13,075 nt of DNA from Candidatus Saccharimonadales bacterium (GTDB lineage: Bacteria > Patescibacteriota > Saccharimonadia > UBA4664 > SCTI01): positions 1 through 13,075 of the forward strand of contig JASLFZ010000016.1 in the NCBI GenBank assembly GCA_030150485.1. Reading direction: 5' to 3'. Below, piece by piece: positions 1 to 6,227 of the stretch. Position 1 is the stretch's first letter. Every line of letters starts with the position of its first letter. The notes under the pieces are model-generated. The model was not told the origin of the DNA. It was given only the letters and a program-made list of their open reading frames with translations, and did no database searches. The translations under genes were made by a program, and so were the position numbers.

Positions 1-248
1 GCGGGATCGGAGGTGCGAAAAAACTTGGCGCTCAAGACAAAAGCGCTGAGTACAAAGAAGATACAGACCGCGAAATTGCCCGAGAATAAGAGCATGGCTG
101 GGGTCCCGGCAATATGTGTATCAAGGCTGGTGTGGGAGACCGTCGAGACGCCGGTAATTGCGGGAAAGAAAGCGTTGGCAAAGTGGTTGAATACCACAAT
201 TAACGCTGCCAGCCCGCGAAGTCCATCTAGGCTTTTAAACTTATGCAC
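1..248 (-). CDS. Acyltransferase-3 family membrane protein (N-terminal part, runs off the left edge)
   Basis: The minus strand is open from a GTG at 248 through the left edge, giving the first 82 residues. Seen: KSLDGLRGLAALIVVFNHF (residues 5-23) is the hallmark start of acyltransferase-3 (OafA/NolL-type) proteins, including the conserved His22. A second helix carries FFVLSAF (64-70), matching the family's FFVLSGF. Known: these multi-pass proteins move acyl groups, often acetyl, onto surface polysaccharides, lipopolysaccharide or peptidoglycan. The GTG start is chosen because AGGGGG lies about 4 bases upstream and the conserved N-terminal motif follows at once; no ATG is available in frame before an upstream stop. 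It lies 80 bp downstream of galE on the same strand, so the two may be co-transcribed and act on surface glycans. The acceptor cannot be told from the fragment. A plus-strand open frame over the same bases is its shadow. Confidence 0.85.
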   Translation of the reverse strand, partial: MHKFKSLDGLRGLAALIVVFNHFANAFFPAITGVSTVSHTSLDTHIAGTPAMLLFSGNFAVCIFFVLSAFVLSAKFFRTSDP

Positions 249-328
249 TAAGCCCCCTTTTCTTGCTAAGATTTTACCATTAGCGCTTACAAAGAACTAG
301 GCTTCGCCGGCATTATGCGGGCAGTGCC

Positions 329-1333
329 CTACTCGTAGCCACCTGGATTTTTAGACTGCCAGTTCCACTGGTCGGCGCAGGCCTGGGTGAGGTCGAGCTT
401 GGCCTGCCAGTTTAGTTCGCGGGCGGCCTTAGTGGGATCGGCATAGAGCGTTGGTGGATCGCCAGCGCGGCGCGGTGCAAACTCGCGTGCGATAGCTTTG
501 TGGCTGGCGGCCTCGACGGCCTTAATGGCCTCCAGAACCGAGCTACCATGGCCGGTGCCAAGGTTATAAGCGGCGCAGCCAGGCTGAAGGTGGGTGAGGG
601 CGGCGAGGTGGCCAGCTGCCAGATCCATAACGTGGATGTAATCGCGCACACCGGTGCCATCCGGGGTCTTGTAATCGTTGCCAAATATTTTGAGCTTGGG
701 CAGCTTGCCCACCGCAACCTGAGTGATAAAGGGCAGCAGGTTATTGGGGATGTCGTTCGGATCCTCGCCAATCAGGCCGGAGGGGTGGGCCCCAATGGGG
801 TTGAAGTAGCGCAGCAAGCTAATGTGCCAGCGAGGGTCGCTGACGGCTAAATCCTGAAGCATCTGTTCAATCATGGCTTTGGTTTGGCCGTACGGGTTGA
901 TGGGTTGAATCGGCGCGGCTTCGGTAACCGGCATGGTTTTGGGCTGACCGTAAACGGTGGCAGAGGAGCTAAAAATCAGCTGATGCGAGCCATGTTTTTG
1001 CATGGTCTCAAGCAGGTTGATGGTCGAAATGAGATTATTGTGATAGTAGTGCAGCGGCCGCTCAACCGATTCGCCCACGGCTTTGAGGCCTGCGAAGTGA
1101 ATCACCGCCTCAATAGTATGATCACCGAAAATAGCCTCCAGCGCCGGGCGGTCGCATAGGTCGGCTTTGTAAAAAACCGGCCGCGTGCCGGTAATTTTCT
1201 CGAGCCGGTTGATAACCTCGGCCTTGCTATTAGAGAGGTTGTCGACAATAACCACCTCGTGGCCGGCCTCAATCAGCGCAACAGCGGTGTGGCTGCCAAT
1301 GTAGCCGGTCCCGCCGGTCACCAAAATCTTCAT
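329..1333 (-). CDS. galE: UDP-glucose 4-epimerase
   Basis: Interconverts UDP-glucose and UDP-galactose in the cytosol, feeding galactose into surface polysaccharides or the Leloir pathway. The 334-residue protein has the usual length and shows the whole short-chain dehydrogenase/epimerase layout: the NAD-binding GGTGYIGSH loop (7-15), DNL after the second strand (31-33), SSSATVYG (122-129), catalytic Tyr148 and Lys152 in NPYGQTK, and the GalE-typical RYFNPIGAHPSG. The start at 1333 is chosen because MKILVTGGTGYIGSH begins the family fold; an in-frame ATG at 1402 would add 23 residues unlike any epimerase. A GGGAG sits only one base before the ATG, too close to act as a ribosome site, while TATGAT ends six bases before the ATG, so a leaderless message is possible. 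The acyltransferase follows downstream. An epimerase for other UDP-hexoses (UDP-GlcNAc) cannot be excluded. Confidence 0.95.
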   Translation of the reverse strand: MKILVTGGTGYIGSHTAVALIEAGHEVVIVDNLSNSKAEVINRLEKITGTRPVFYKADLCDRPALEAIFGDHTIEAVIHFAGLKAVGESVERPLHYYHNNLISTINLLETMQKHGSHQLIFSSSATVYGQPKTMPVTEAAPIQPINPYGQTKAMIEQMLQDLAVSDPRWHISLLRYFNPIGAHPSGLIGEDPNDIPNNLLPFITQVAVGKLPKLKIFGNDYKTPDGTGVRDYIHVMDLAAGHLAALTHLQPGCAAYNLGTGHGSSVLEAIKAVEAASHKAIAREFAPRRAGDPPTLYADPTKAARELNWQAKLDLTQACADQWNWQSKNPGGYE

Positions 1334-1440
1334 GCTCCCATCATACCGGATTGGAGCCCCGCGACATACGCCCGGGGCGCCCACTTTTTTGCGCGATTTC
1401 ATAAAAATTTAATAACTCATCTGTATCGTAAGGGTCAGCT

Positions 1441-1461
1441 AGCTGAAAATAGCTTGAAAAT
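1441..1461 (+). promoter_or_regulatory. Imperfect direct repeat upstream of the response regulator
   Basis: AGCTGAAAAT (1441-1450) is followed directly by AGCTTGAAAAT (1451-1461), so the GAAAAT blocks are spaced 11 bp apart. OmpR/PhoB-type regulators typically bind direct repeats with about this spacing, and the site lies just before an OmpR-type regulator gene. An autoregulatory site is an inference; the sequence is short and A/T-rich, so chance is possible. Confidence 0.3.
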
Positions 1462-1471
1462 TAACTGACAT

Positions 1472-1478
1472 GAGGAAA
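1472..1478 (+). promoter_or_regulatory. Ribosome binding site deciding the response-regulator start
   Basis: GAGGAAA is the only good Shine-Dalgarno match here. Its GAGG ends 7 bases before ATA at 1483, the ideal distance, but 16 or more bases before the CTG (1492) and TTG (1495) candidates. It therefore points to initiation at the AUA codon. Confidence 0.55.
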
Positions 1479-1482
1479 CGAT

Positions 1483-2178
1483 ATAAGGTTACTGTTGGTC
1501 GAGGACGACCGATATGTTATCGACGCTTTGCGCCGTAATTTAAGAACAACCTACATTATTGATTTAGCGCAGACGGCAGCGGAAAGCCTTCACTTTGCCG
1601 AGGTTAATGAGTATGACGTAGTGGTGCTAGACCTGGGGTTGCCTGACGGCAACGGCTTAACGGTCTGTCATCAATTGCGGGCGCTGCCAAGTAGCCCGCC
1701 CATCCTCGTCCTAACTGCGCATGCAGCGACCGCTATGAAGGTGGCGCTGCTTGATAGCGGAGCGGATGATTATATGACCAAGCCGTTTCGCATTGAAGAG
1801 CTTCAGGCACGTCTACGCGTGCTGGTGCGGCGCGAAAGTCGTGCCGCCCGCTCAAGCATTATCACGGTTGGGGACCTGACCCTTAACAGTGCTACACGTG
1901 AGGTGGAGCGCCGGGGAACACCCATCCACTTGCGACGTAAAGAGTTCGGAGTGCTGGAGTATCTTATGCACCACCATGGCAGCGTGGTAACCAGAGCTAT
2001 GATTATCGAGCATGTATGGGATGGGAATGATAATTTGTGGACCAATGCGGTGGATGTGCATATTAAATACCTCCGCGATCGCATTGACCGGCCATTTGGC
2101 TCAGCCATGATCCATACTGTGCATGGAGTGGGCTATAAGCTTGCTGCCACATTGCCAGAACTGACGGTAGCTGAGTGA
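1483..2178 (+). CDS. OmpR/PhoB-family response regulator (probable AUA start)
   Basis: DNA-binding partner of the adjacent kinase. The receiver domain (about 1-115) shows the acidic pair in LLLVEDD (Glu7, Asp8, Asp9), phospho-acceptor Asp50 in VVVLDLGLPDGNG, Thr78 and Lys100 in DDYMTKPF. A winged-helix effector domain (about 125-222) follows, with LRRKEFGVLEYL, the recognition-helix region VDVHIKYLRDRI and the closing IHTVHGVGYKL wing. Length (231) is normal. The start is odd: no ATG, GTG or TTG gives a full N-terminus. Reading from ATA 1483 gives RLLLVEDD, the standard opening of the family, at a good distance from GAGGAAA. TTG 1495 would delete the first beta strand. A one-base error in the sequence, joining an ATG at 1470 to this frame as MRKRYKV-LLVEDD, is the alternative. 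The stop overlaps the kinase start (GTGA). Target genes are unknown; the repeats upstream of the ATPase cluster are candidates. Confidence 0.9.
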   Translation: MRLLLVEDDRYVIDALRRNLRTTYIIDLAQTAAESLHFAEVNEYDVVVLDLGLPDGNGLTVCHQLRALPSSPPILVLTAHAATAMKVALLDSGADDYMTKPFRIEELQARLRVLVRRESRAARSSIITVGDLTLNSATREVERRGTPIHLRRKEFGVLEYLMHHHGSVVTRAMIIEHVWDGNDNLWTNAVDVHIKYLRDRIDRPFGSAMIHTVHGVGYKLAATLPELTVAE

Positions 2179-3545
2179 AAAAGGGGCTACAACAGCCTTG
2201 GAAACCTTATTCGCATGTCATTAATGCCCTAGCGTTAAGTGTCTTTATGCTGGCGCTTAGTATCCTGATATGGGAGGGAGTTGATAGCTTCATGCTCGGG
2301 CCGCGTTTTCATGGTGCGGCGCTGTTGCTGCCAACCGGCTGCTTAGCGGCTCTGGTCAGCTTATATATTCAGCCACATCAAGGTTGGTACCGCGTGGCGG
2401 CTTACGGCTATATAGGAGTATTCATAACACTGGCTACTTACTCTATGGCCCGTTGGAGCATTGACCTTCCGGAGGGCTTACTGATGTACGCCCTCGCGGT
2501 TGTAATGTCGAGTGTCCTGCTCGGTGCGCTGCCGACACTAGGAATAACGGTGGTAATTATAAGCCTACTGGGCGGATTAGCTTTTAGCCAAGAGCACCGC
2601 ATAACTACACCAGATACTACTTGGATGGAAGAGGAATCAGACGCCGTGGATGCCATTCCGTATACGGCAACGCTTGGCCTGGTAGCTCTAGGATCCTGGC
2701 TTTCAAAACGAGATAATGAGCACTTATTACAGAGAGTACTGCGATCGGAGGCAGTTTTAAAGCAGGAGCGAGACAGCCTCGAGGTCAAGGTGGAACAACG
2801 GACTCGAGAGCTCAAAGAGGCTCAGATTGAGCGCTTGCAGGAGCTCGAGAGATTTGCTGAGTTTGGGCGCATTGGTGCGGGCTGGTTGCACGATATTGCT
2901 AACACATTGGCGGCGGTTTCATTAAATCTGGGGCAGCTAGAAAGCGGGCGCCCCACCGTGCTCATTCGACAAGCAAATCGTAGCTTGCGGCAGCTTGAGC
3001 GCTATGTTCAGACTGCACGCCGACAGCTCTACCATCAAGGTGAGACGCGCACTTTTACTTTGGTTACAGAGGTACGCCAAGCGGCTGAAATGCTGAGGCA
3101 TAAAGCGCGCCAAGCAGGAGTGGTGGTTGAATATGGGCAGGTGAAGGGCTATCGCATTTATGGCGACCCGGTAAAATTCAATCAGCTTGTCGCGAACCTG
3201 ATCGCTAATGCCATTGATGCGTATGGTAAGCCTACTCCCGCTGAGGCGCCCCAACGGGTATGCCTGCGGGCACAAGCGGATAAAACCCATCTACATTTGA
3301 CGGTTCAGGATTGGGGAACGGGTGTCGCTGCGCACGAGCAGGAAGCCATATTCAAAGCGTTCTATACAACCAAGCCCTCTCCCTATGGTCGAGGTCTGGG
3401 GCTAGCTTTAGCAAAACGAATTGCAGAAGAGGACTTTAAGGGCAGCATCGAGATAGCTAGCGCGCCGGGTAAGGGCACGAGTTTAATTATTCACTTACCG
3501 CGCACTGCTAAGCCACCATCGAAAGCAAGCAATTCGGCGGAATGA
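2175..3545 (+). CDS. Membrane sensor histidine kinase
   Basis: Senses an unknown signal at the membrane and phosphorylates the upstream regulator; the 4-base GTGA overlap indicates coupled translation. The 456-residue protein has about six hydrophobic helices in the first 176 residues (about 14-33, 45-66, 72-91, 101-118, 121-137, 162-176). An acidic stretch (EEESDAVDA, 152-160) lies between the last two and is probably outside. A coiled-coil linker (about 180-228) leads to the dimerisation domain with phospho-acceptor His239 in WLHDIANTL, an HDxxN-type H-box. The ATPase domain shows the N-box NLIANAIDA (341-349), DWGTGV (379-384), the F-box FKAFYTTK and the G2 box GRGLGLALA (405-413). All catalytic boxes are present, so it should be active. 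No recognised sensor domain is seen; the multi-helix sensor resembles MASE/7TM-type sensors only in outline. The stop overlaps a tiny ATG frame (see 3542). Confidence 0.93.
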   Translation: MKKGLQQPWKPYSHVINALALSVFMLALSILIWEGVDSFMLGPRFHGAALLLPTGCLAALVSLYIQPHQGWYRVAAYGYIGVFITLATYSMARWSIDLPEGLLMYALAVVMSSVLLGALPTLGITVVIISLLGGLAFSQEHRITTPDTTWMEEESDAVDAIPYTATLGLVALGSWLSKRDNEHLLQRVLRSEAVLKQERDSLEVKVEQRTRELKEAQIERLQELERFAEFGRIGAGWLHDIANTLAAVSLNLGQLESGRPTVLIRQANRSLRQLERYVQTARRQLYHQGETRTFTLVTEVRQAAEMLRHKARQAGVVVEYGQVKGYRIYGDPVKFNQLVANLIANAIDAYGKPTPAEAPQRVCLRAQADKTHLHLTVQDWGTGVAAHEQEAIFKAFYTTKPSPYGRGLGLALAKRIAEEDFKGSIEIASAPGKGTSLIIHLPRTAKPPSKASNSAE

Positions 3546-3610
3546 CTAAAAAATCAGGCCGCTACCCACCCAAATTTAGCGTCAAGGTGGTAGTGCTTGG
3601 TGGGGGCTGA
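3542..3610 (+). pseudogene. Tiny 22-codon frame resembling the start of an IS3-type OrfA transposase
   Basis: ATGA overlap with the kinase stop begins a 22-residue frame, MTKKSGRYPPKFSVKVVVLG plus two Gly, then TGA. RYPPKFxxKVVL resembles the conserved N-terminus of IS3-family OrfA proteins (RYsxEFKxKVVLE). Nothing like the rest of a transposase follows. It may be a decayed insertion remnant, a leader peptide, or chance. No Shine-Dalgarno site is obvious beyond coupling to the kinase. Confidence 0.2.
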
Positions 3611-3646
3611 AGCGTACATTAAAAGTAGGTGAGGAGGATAGGTATA

Positions 3647-3862
3647 ATGGCGACAAAACCAACCAAGCAAACCGAGTTTTATGAGGCGTTACCGGGCATG
3701 ATGGATGCCCGACTAATCCCGCGAGAGGAGCCAACGCTAGCCGAGATAGAGGACGCCCGTTTGCGGCGCACAATGGTACGCAACGGTGTTATTTTGCTTG
3801 CCCTCCTAATTGTCCAGCTTTTGCTGCTCGTAGTGCTAGTGCGCTCTACGCTTAGCTTGTAG
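3647..3862 (+). CDS. Small single-helix membrane protein of unknown function
   Basis: Not recognised. The 71-residue protein has a charged N-terminal part (about 1-45, with PREEPTLAEIEDARLRR) and one strongly hydrophobic C-terminal helix (about 47-66, VILLALLIVQLLLLVVLV) ending in RSTLSL, giving a tail-anchored, N-inside arrangement. The start at ATG 3647 is well supported by AGGAGG (about 3632-3637) nine bases upstream; a GTG at 3629 would lie before that site. It stands 101 bp after the kinase and in front of the ATPase control region, where atpI and subunit a genes sit in ordinary ATP synthase operons. It has neither the two-helix pattern of AtpI nor the many helices or conserved Arg helix of subunit a. 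It could be an accessory membrane partner of the downstream ATPase, but that rests on position alone. Its 3' end overlaps a convergent small gene by 11 bp. Confidence 0.75.
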   Translation: MATKPTKQTEFYEALPGMMDARLIPREEPTLAEIEDARLRRTMVRNGVILLALLIVQLLLLVVLVRSTLSL

Positions 3863-4037
3863 ATGAACGCGCACGTCGCCTTGCTTCCGGTGGCGGAGTA
3901 CTTGAAGTGCTCTTGGACGAGCTGGTTATTTGCTCACTAAAAGTAGCCTTAGCGCGCCGAGCTTGAGCTGATTTTTTACCTCCGAGCCGCCCCGCGCGCG
4001 CGTGCCCGGCTGAGTTTCCGTGCCAACCTTGTGCCAT
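3852..4037 (-). CDS. Small basic protein with KGG-like motif
   Basis: A 61-residue protein. Residues 1-24 (MAQGWHGNSAGHARAGRLGG then KKSA) recall the short glycine/lysine motif of stress-related KGG (Con-10-like) proteins and small GWHG-starting proteins of CPR genomes. The rest is low-complexity Ser/Thr/Pro/Arg (SSSKSTSSTPPPEARRRARS). The gene is probably real because a strong site, AGGGGGTGAT, directly precedes the ATG on the minus strand and because the conserved-looking part lies at the N-terminus. A weak minus-strand -10 (TATAGT, 4065-4070) lies upstream. It ends inside the last 11 bases of the convergent membrane-protein gene, and the low-complexity tail is opposite that end, so the C-terminus may be poorly conserved. 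Function unknown; a nucleic-acid-binding or stress role is only a guess from its charge. Confidence 0.55.
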   Translation of the reverse strand: MAQGWHGNSAGHARAGRLGGKKSAQARRAKATFSEQITSSSKSTSSTPPPEARRRARSSTS

Positions 4038-4200
4038 ATCACCCCCTGTTGCTTAATGAGGCCTACTATAGAGAGCTTGGGCAACAAAAACTTTGGCGAA
4101 TTGGCTAAAATTCTCGCTAACCCTGGCTAGCTAGCAGAGCTTGTATGCAGAAAGGCGCCCGATCAGCGCTTGAAGTCGCTATAACCTCAGATTGTGCGTT

Positions 4201-4236
4201 TTACTGAATCGGTTACTGACTCGTTTACTCTCCTAG
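4201..4236 (+). repeat. Three 12-bp direct repeats, candidate operator
   Basis: TTACTGAATCGG, TTACTGACTCGT and TTACTCTCCTAG stand head to tail with TTACT recurring exactly every 12 bp. The first two units match at 10 of 12 positions; the third is degenerate after TTACT. The block ends about 32 bp before the TATAAT box, so it would cover roughly -80 to -45 if transcription starts near 4281, an activator-like position. The nearby two-component regulator is an obvious candidate binder, by inference only. Confidence 0.5.
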
Positions 4237-4268
4237 AAAAGCGCTGGCTGATGCCTAAGCATAACTGT

Positions 4269-4274
4269 TATAAT
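4269..4274 (+). promoter_or_regulatory. Consensus -10 box of the ATPase cluster promoter
   Basis: A perfect TATAAT lies upstream of the first c-like gene. No TTGACA-like -35 is present at 16-18 bp upstream (the bases there read TGGCTGA), which fits a promoter that depends on an activator bound to the repeats just upstream. The predicted start near 4281 leaves a leader of about 82 bases before ATG 4363. Confidence 0.5.
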
Positions 4275-4362
4275 TAGCATACTATTACCTAATTTTGGGC
4301 ATGCGTTTGCAATAGTGATACACCACCCTATCCGAGGAAAGCCAAACGACCGCGAGCAATGG

Positions 4363-5160
4363 ATGCGGCGCATCTTAACTGTGGCCCTTATGGCGATAGT
4401 GAGTAGCTTGGTAGCCCCGGCGGCTCTGGCAGTAGCGATCAGCCAAGGCTATCAAGCGAGTGGCGACGTGAGCGCAGGTACGTTGGTATCAATTCAGCCG
4501 GCCAAAAATGACGTGGTGGCAGCCGATACCACCAATAGTAATGGGCTCCTCGGCGTAGTGGTGGGGGCAACTGCCTCATCGCTGGCGGTTAACAGCCAGG
4601 CTAGCTTGGTACAGGTGGCAACGAGTGGTACTGCCCAGCTGTTTGTCAGCGACATTAATGGAGCGGTGCAGCCCGGCGACCAGATTGCGCCCTCGCCAAT
4701 AAAGGGCGTGGGGATGAAGGCGAGCGCTAGCGGCAAGGTAGTGGGTATCGCCCAAAGCGGCTTCAGCGGGCAGCCCGCCTTAAAGTCGGTAACGGTAAAA
4801 ACTACCGGCGGGGCGAGCCAAACGGCGCATATTGGCGTGATCCAGGCAGTGGTACAGGTGGTTTACTACACGGTGCCCGCCAAAACGGTTCTACCGGCAT
4901 ATGTGCAGCAGGTGGTGCAGGCGGTGGGCGGTAAGCCAATTACGGCGGCCCGACTGGTTTTAGTGGGCGTAATTCTGGTAGCAGCCATGGTAGTGGTGGG
5001 CTTCTTAATGTTTTCAGCGGTGCAAGGCAGCATTATTTCGATTGGCCGTAATCCGTTGGCCAAAACCAGTATTTATCGCGGGGTGTTTCAGGCTGCAGCC
5101 ACATCGATGATAATTTTGATTGTTGCGGTCGCAGGGGCCTATATCGTGTTACGGTATTAA
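4363..5160 (+). CDS. Secreted c-like ATPase membrane subunit with ectodomain (paralogue 1)
   Basis: A 265-residue protein. In order: a signal peptide (1-23, MRRILTVALM..., likely cut after ALA23), a beta-rich ectodomain (about 26-175) with LLGVVV, VQVATSG and GDQIAPSP, a linker, then two helices (about 198-218 and 243-263) joined by GSIISIGRNPLAK. The hairpin with an RNP loop is the layout of F-type ATP synthase subunit c, and a signal peptide would place the loop inside the cell, where c contacts gamma and epsilon. It occupies the atpE slot just before b. But neither helix contains Asp or Glu, so the ion-binding carboxylate of true c subunits is gone, as is the GxGxGxG packing motif. Inferred role: membrane anchor or ring of an F1-type ATPase that acts on something outside the cell. 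ATG 4363 is chosen because the signal peptide starts there; a GTG at 4315 would add 16 hydrophilic residues. The Shine-Dalgarno site is weak. Confidence 0.8.
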   Translation: MRRILTVALMAIVSSLVAPAALAVAISQGYQASGDVSAGTLVSIQPAKNDVVAADTTNSNGLLGVVVGATASSLAVNSQASLVQVATSGTAQLFVSDINGAVQPGDQIAPSPIKGVGMKASASGKVVGIAQSGFSGQPALKSVTVKTTGGASQTAHIGVIQAVVQVVYYTVPAKTVLPAYVQQVVQAVGGKPITAARLVLVGVILVAAMVVVGFLMFSAVQGSIISIGRNPLAKTSIYRGVFQAAATSMIILIVAVAGAYIVLRY

Positions 5161-5167
5161 GGAGGTT

Positions 5168-5767
5168 ATGGTGAGCACAAGTGAACTTATAATTATTGCA
5201 TTACTAGCAGCTAACACGCTGCTCCTTGCCATGCTCGCCGTGCGGCCTCATAAGGCGAAGGCAGTAGCGCCAGCTCCACCCGCTGCACCCCCGACGCCGC
5301 AGCTCGAGCCAGCAGAAATGGAGAAGCTTCATGCGCAGGCGGCAGCAGCTTTCGAGGCCGCCGTGAACGAAGCGACTAAGCGCTTTGGGACAGATCTAGA
5401 TGGCACCTCCAAGCGGCTCAACCAGCTCATTGTGACGTTGACGACCGATATCGTTGAGCGCGAGCTCGATCAGTACAAGCAGAGCTTAGCTGCCGCACGG
5501 AAAGAGGCGCTCGATAGCTTGGCGCACATGCAGCAGGCGGTTGAAGAGCGCCAAAAAAGCCTTGAAGCGGATGTAGATGGGGCGCTGGCTCAGCGCCGCC
5601 AGTATTTGATTGAGCAGCTCGATCATCGCCTGGGGGCGGCGGTAACAGCCTACATTGTGGAGAGTCTCGGCCAGGGGGCCGATTTAGGAGCGCAGCGTAG
5701 TTTTCTGCTGGACAGCCTGAATCGCCACAAAGCCGATCTTAAAAAGGATCTCGCCGATGGCCTCTAA
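5168..5767 (+). CDS. atpF: F-type ATPase b-like stalk subunit
   Basis: A 199-residue protein with one N-terminal membrane helix (about 6-25), an Ala/Pro-rich linker (about 32-48) and a long charged helical part (about 50-195) with heptad-like spacing, the architecture of the peripheral-stalk b subunit. The position between c-like and delta genes matches F-ATPase operons. Length is slightly above the usual 155-175, and sequence similarity to ordinary b is low apart from general character. Known role: it links the membrane part to delta and the top of the alpha/beta head. With no subunit a encoded nearby, what its membrane helix touches is unclear. GGAGG (5161-5165) begins right after the c-like stop; ATG 5168 is only 2 bases from it and GTG 5171 is 5 bases away, so the true start could be GTG 5171. 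It overlaps delta by 11 bp. Confidence 0.8.
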   Translation: MVSTSELIIIALLAANTLLLAMLAVRPHKAKAVAPAPPAAPPTPQLEPAEMEKLHAQAAAAFEAAVNEATKRFGTDLDGTSKRLNQLIVTLTTDIVERELDQYKQSLAAARKEALDSLAHMQQAVEERQKSLEADVDGALAQRRQYLIEQLDHRLGAAVTAYIVESLGQGADLGAQRSFLLDSLNRHKADLKKDLADGL

Positions 5768-6227
5768 GGCTCTGGCTCTGCCCGCGAGCCTCTACTCATC
5801 CGACCGCTTATTAGAGGTGGCGGAGGAGCTGCACCACTATGCGACCGCGCTGGCACATCCACGAAGAGGTACGGCGGCGGAGCCGCTTTCACCGGCTACA
5901 ACTGATTTACTAGCCATACTTCCGGCCGCCAAGCGCGATCAATCGGTACAGGTCGAGGGGCTGCGCCAAGCGTTGGAGGCTTTTATAACGACTGCTCCCG
6001 TAGTAACGCTGACGCTAGCCGCCCTACCGAGCACCGTACTGAAGGAGGAGCTGGTAGCGTGGTTGCGTGAAGAGGTGAGGCCAAATGTGCTGGTGAACTT
6101 CCAAGTTAACCCGGATATTGCCGGCGGGATGGTTATCCGTGCGGGCAGCCATGTGTACGACTGCTCATTTCGGACGGCGCTGCTAGCTGAGCCAGCGCGG
6201 TTTACCAAGGAGTTGGAGCATGTTTGA
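5757..6227 (+). CDS. atpH: F1 delta-like subunit (shortened N-terminal domain)
   Basis: A 156-residue protein, shorter than the usual 175-180. The C-terminal part has the delta/OSCP signature: a strand (VLVNFQVNP) followed by DIAGGMVIRAGSHVYDCSF (119-137), matching the family's GGivvrvgdkviDgS. The N-terminal helical domain, which in ATP synthase binds the alpha N-termini, is compressed to about 75 residues. This fits the alpha subunit here, whose N-terminus is also short. Known role: clamps the top of the alpha3beta3 head to the b stalk. ATG 5757 lies 8 bases after AAGGAT, inside the b-like gene; the stop overlaps alpha by 8 bp, so translation is probably coupled. Confidence 0.82.
   Translation: MASKALALPASLYSSDRLLEVAEELHHYATALAHPRRGTAAEPLSPATTDLLAILPAAKRDQSVQVEGLRQALEAFITTAPVVTLTLAALPSTVLKEELVAWLREEVRPNVLVNFQVNPDIAGGMVIRAGSHVYDCSFRTALLAEPARFTKELEHV

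Larger units (their letters stand above)
4038..4362. promoter_or_regulatory. Gene-free control region between divergent small gene and ATPase cluster
   Basis: No coding frame with a credible start is seen. It holds the minus-strand ribosome site of the small basic protein (4038-4047), a tandem repeat (4201-4236), a TATAAT box (4269-4274) and the probable 5' leader of the ATPase message. No convincing tRNA or intrinsic-terminator hairpin was found by eye. Confidence 0.6.

Noticed and set aside
13..300. Plus-strand 95-codon open frame at the left edge
   Set aside because: It is the shadow of the acyltransferase-3 gene on the minus strand, whose LDGLRGLAAL and FFVLSAF motifs are unmistakable; the plus-strand product has no recognisable features.
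1356..1390. Possible plus-strand terminator: GCCCCG/CGGGGC stem then six T
   Set aside because: The T-tract starts six bases after the stem, the loop is 11 bases, and no plus-strand gene ends upstream. It more likely reflects GC-rich upstream sequence of galE.
1334..1402. 23-residue N-terminal extension of GalE
   Set aside because: The extension does not belong to the epimerase fold, and MKILVTGGTGYIGSH is the standard N-terminus.
3647..3862. Subunit a or AtpI
   Set aside because: Only one membrane helix and 71 residues; no conserved Arg-bearing helix as in subunit a and no two-helix AtpI pattern.
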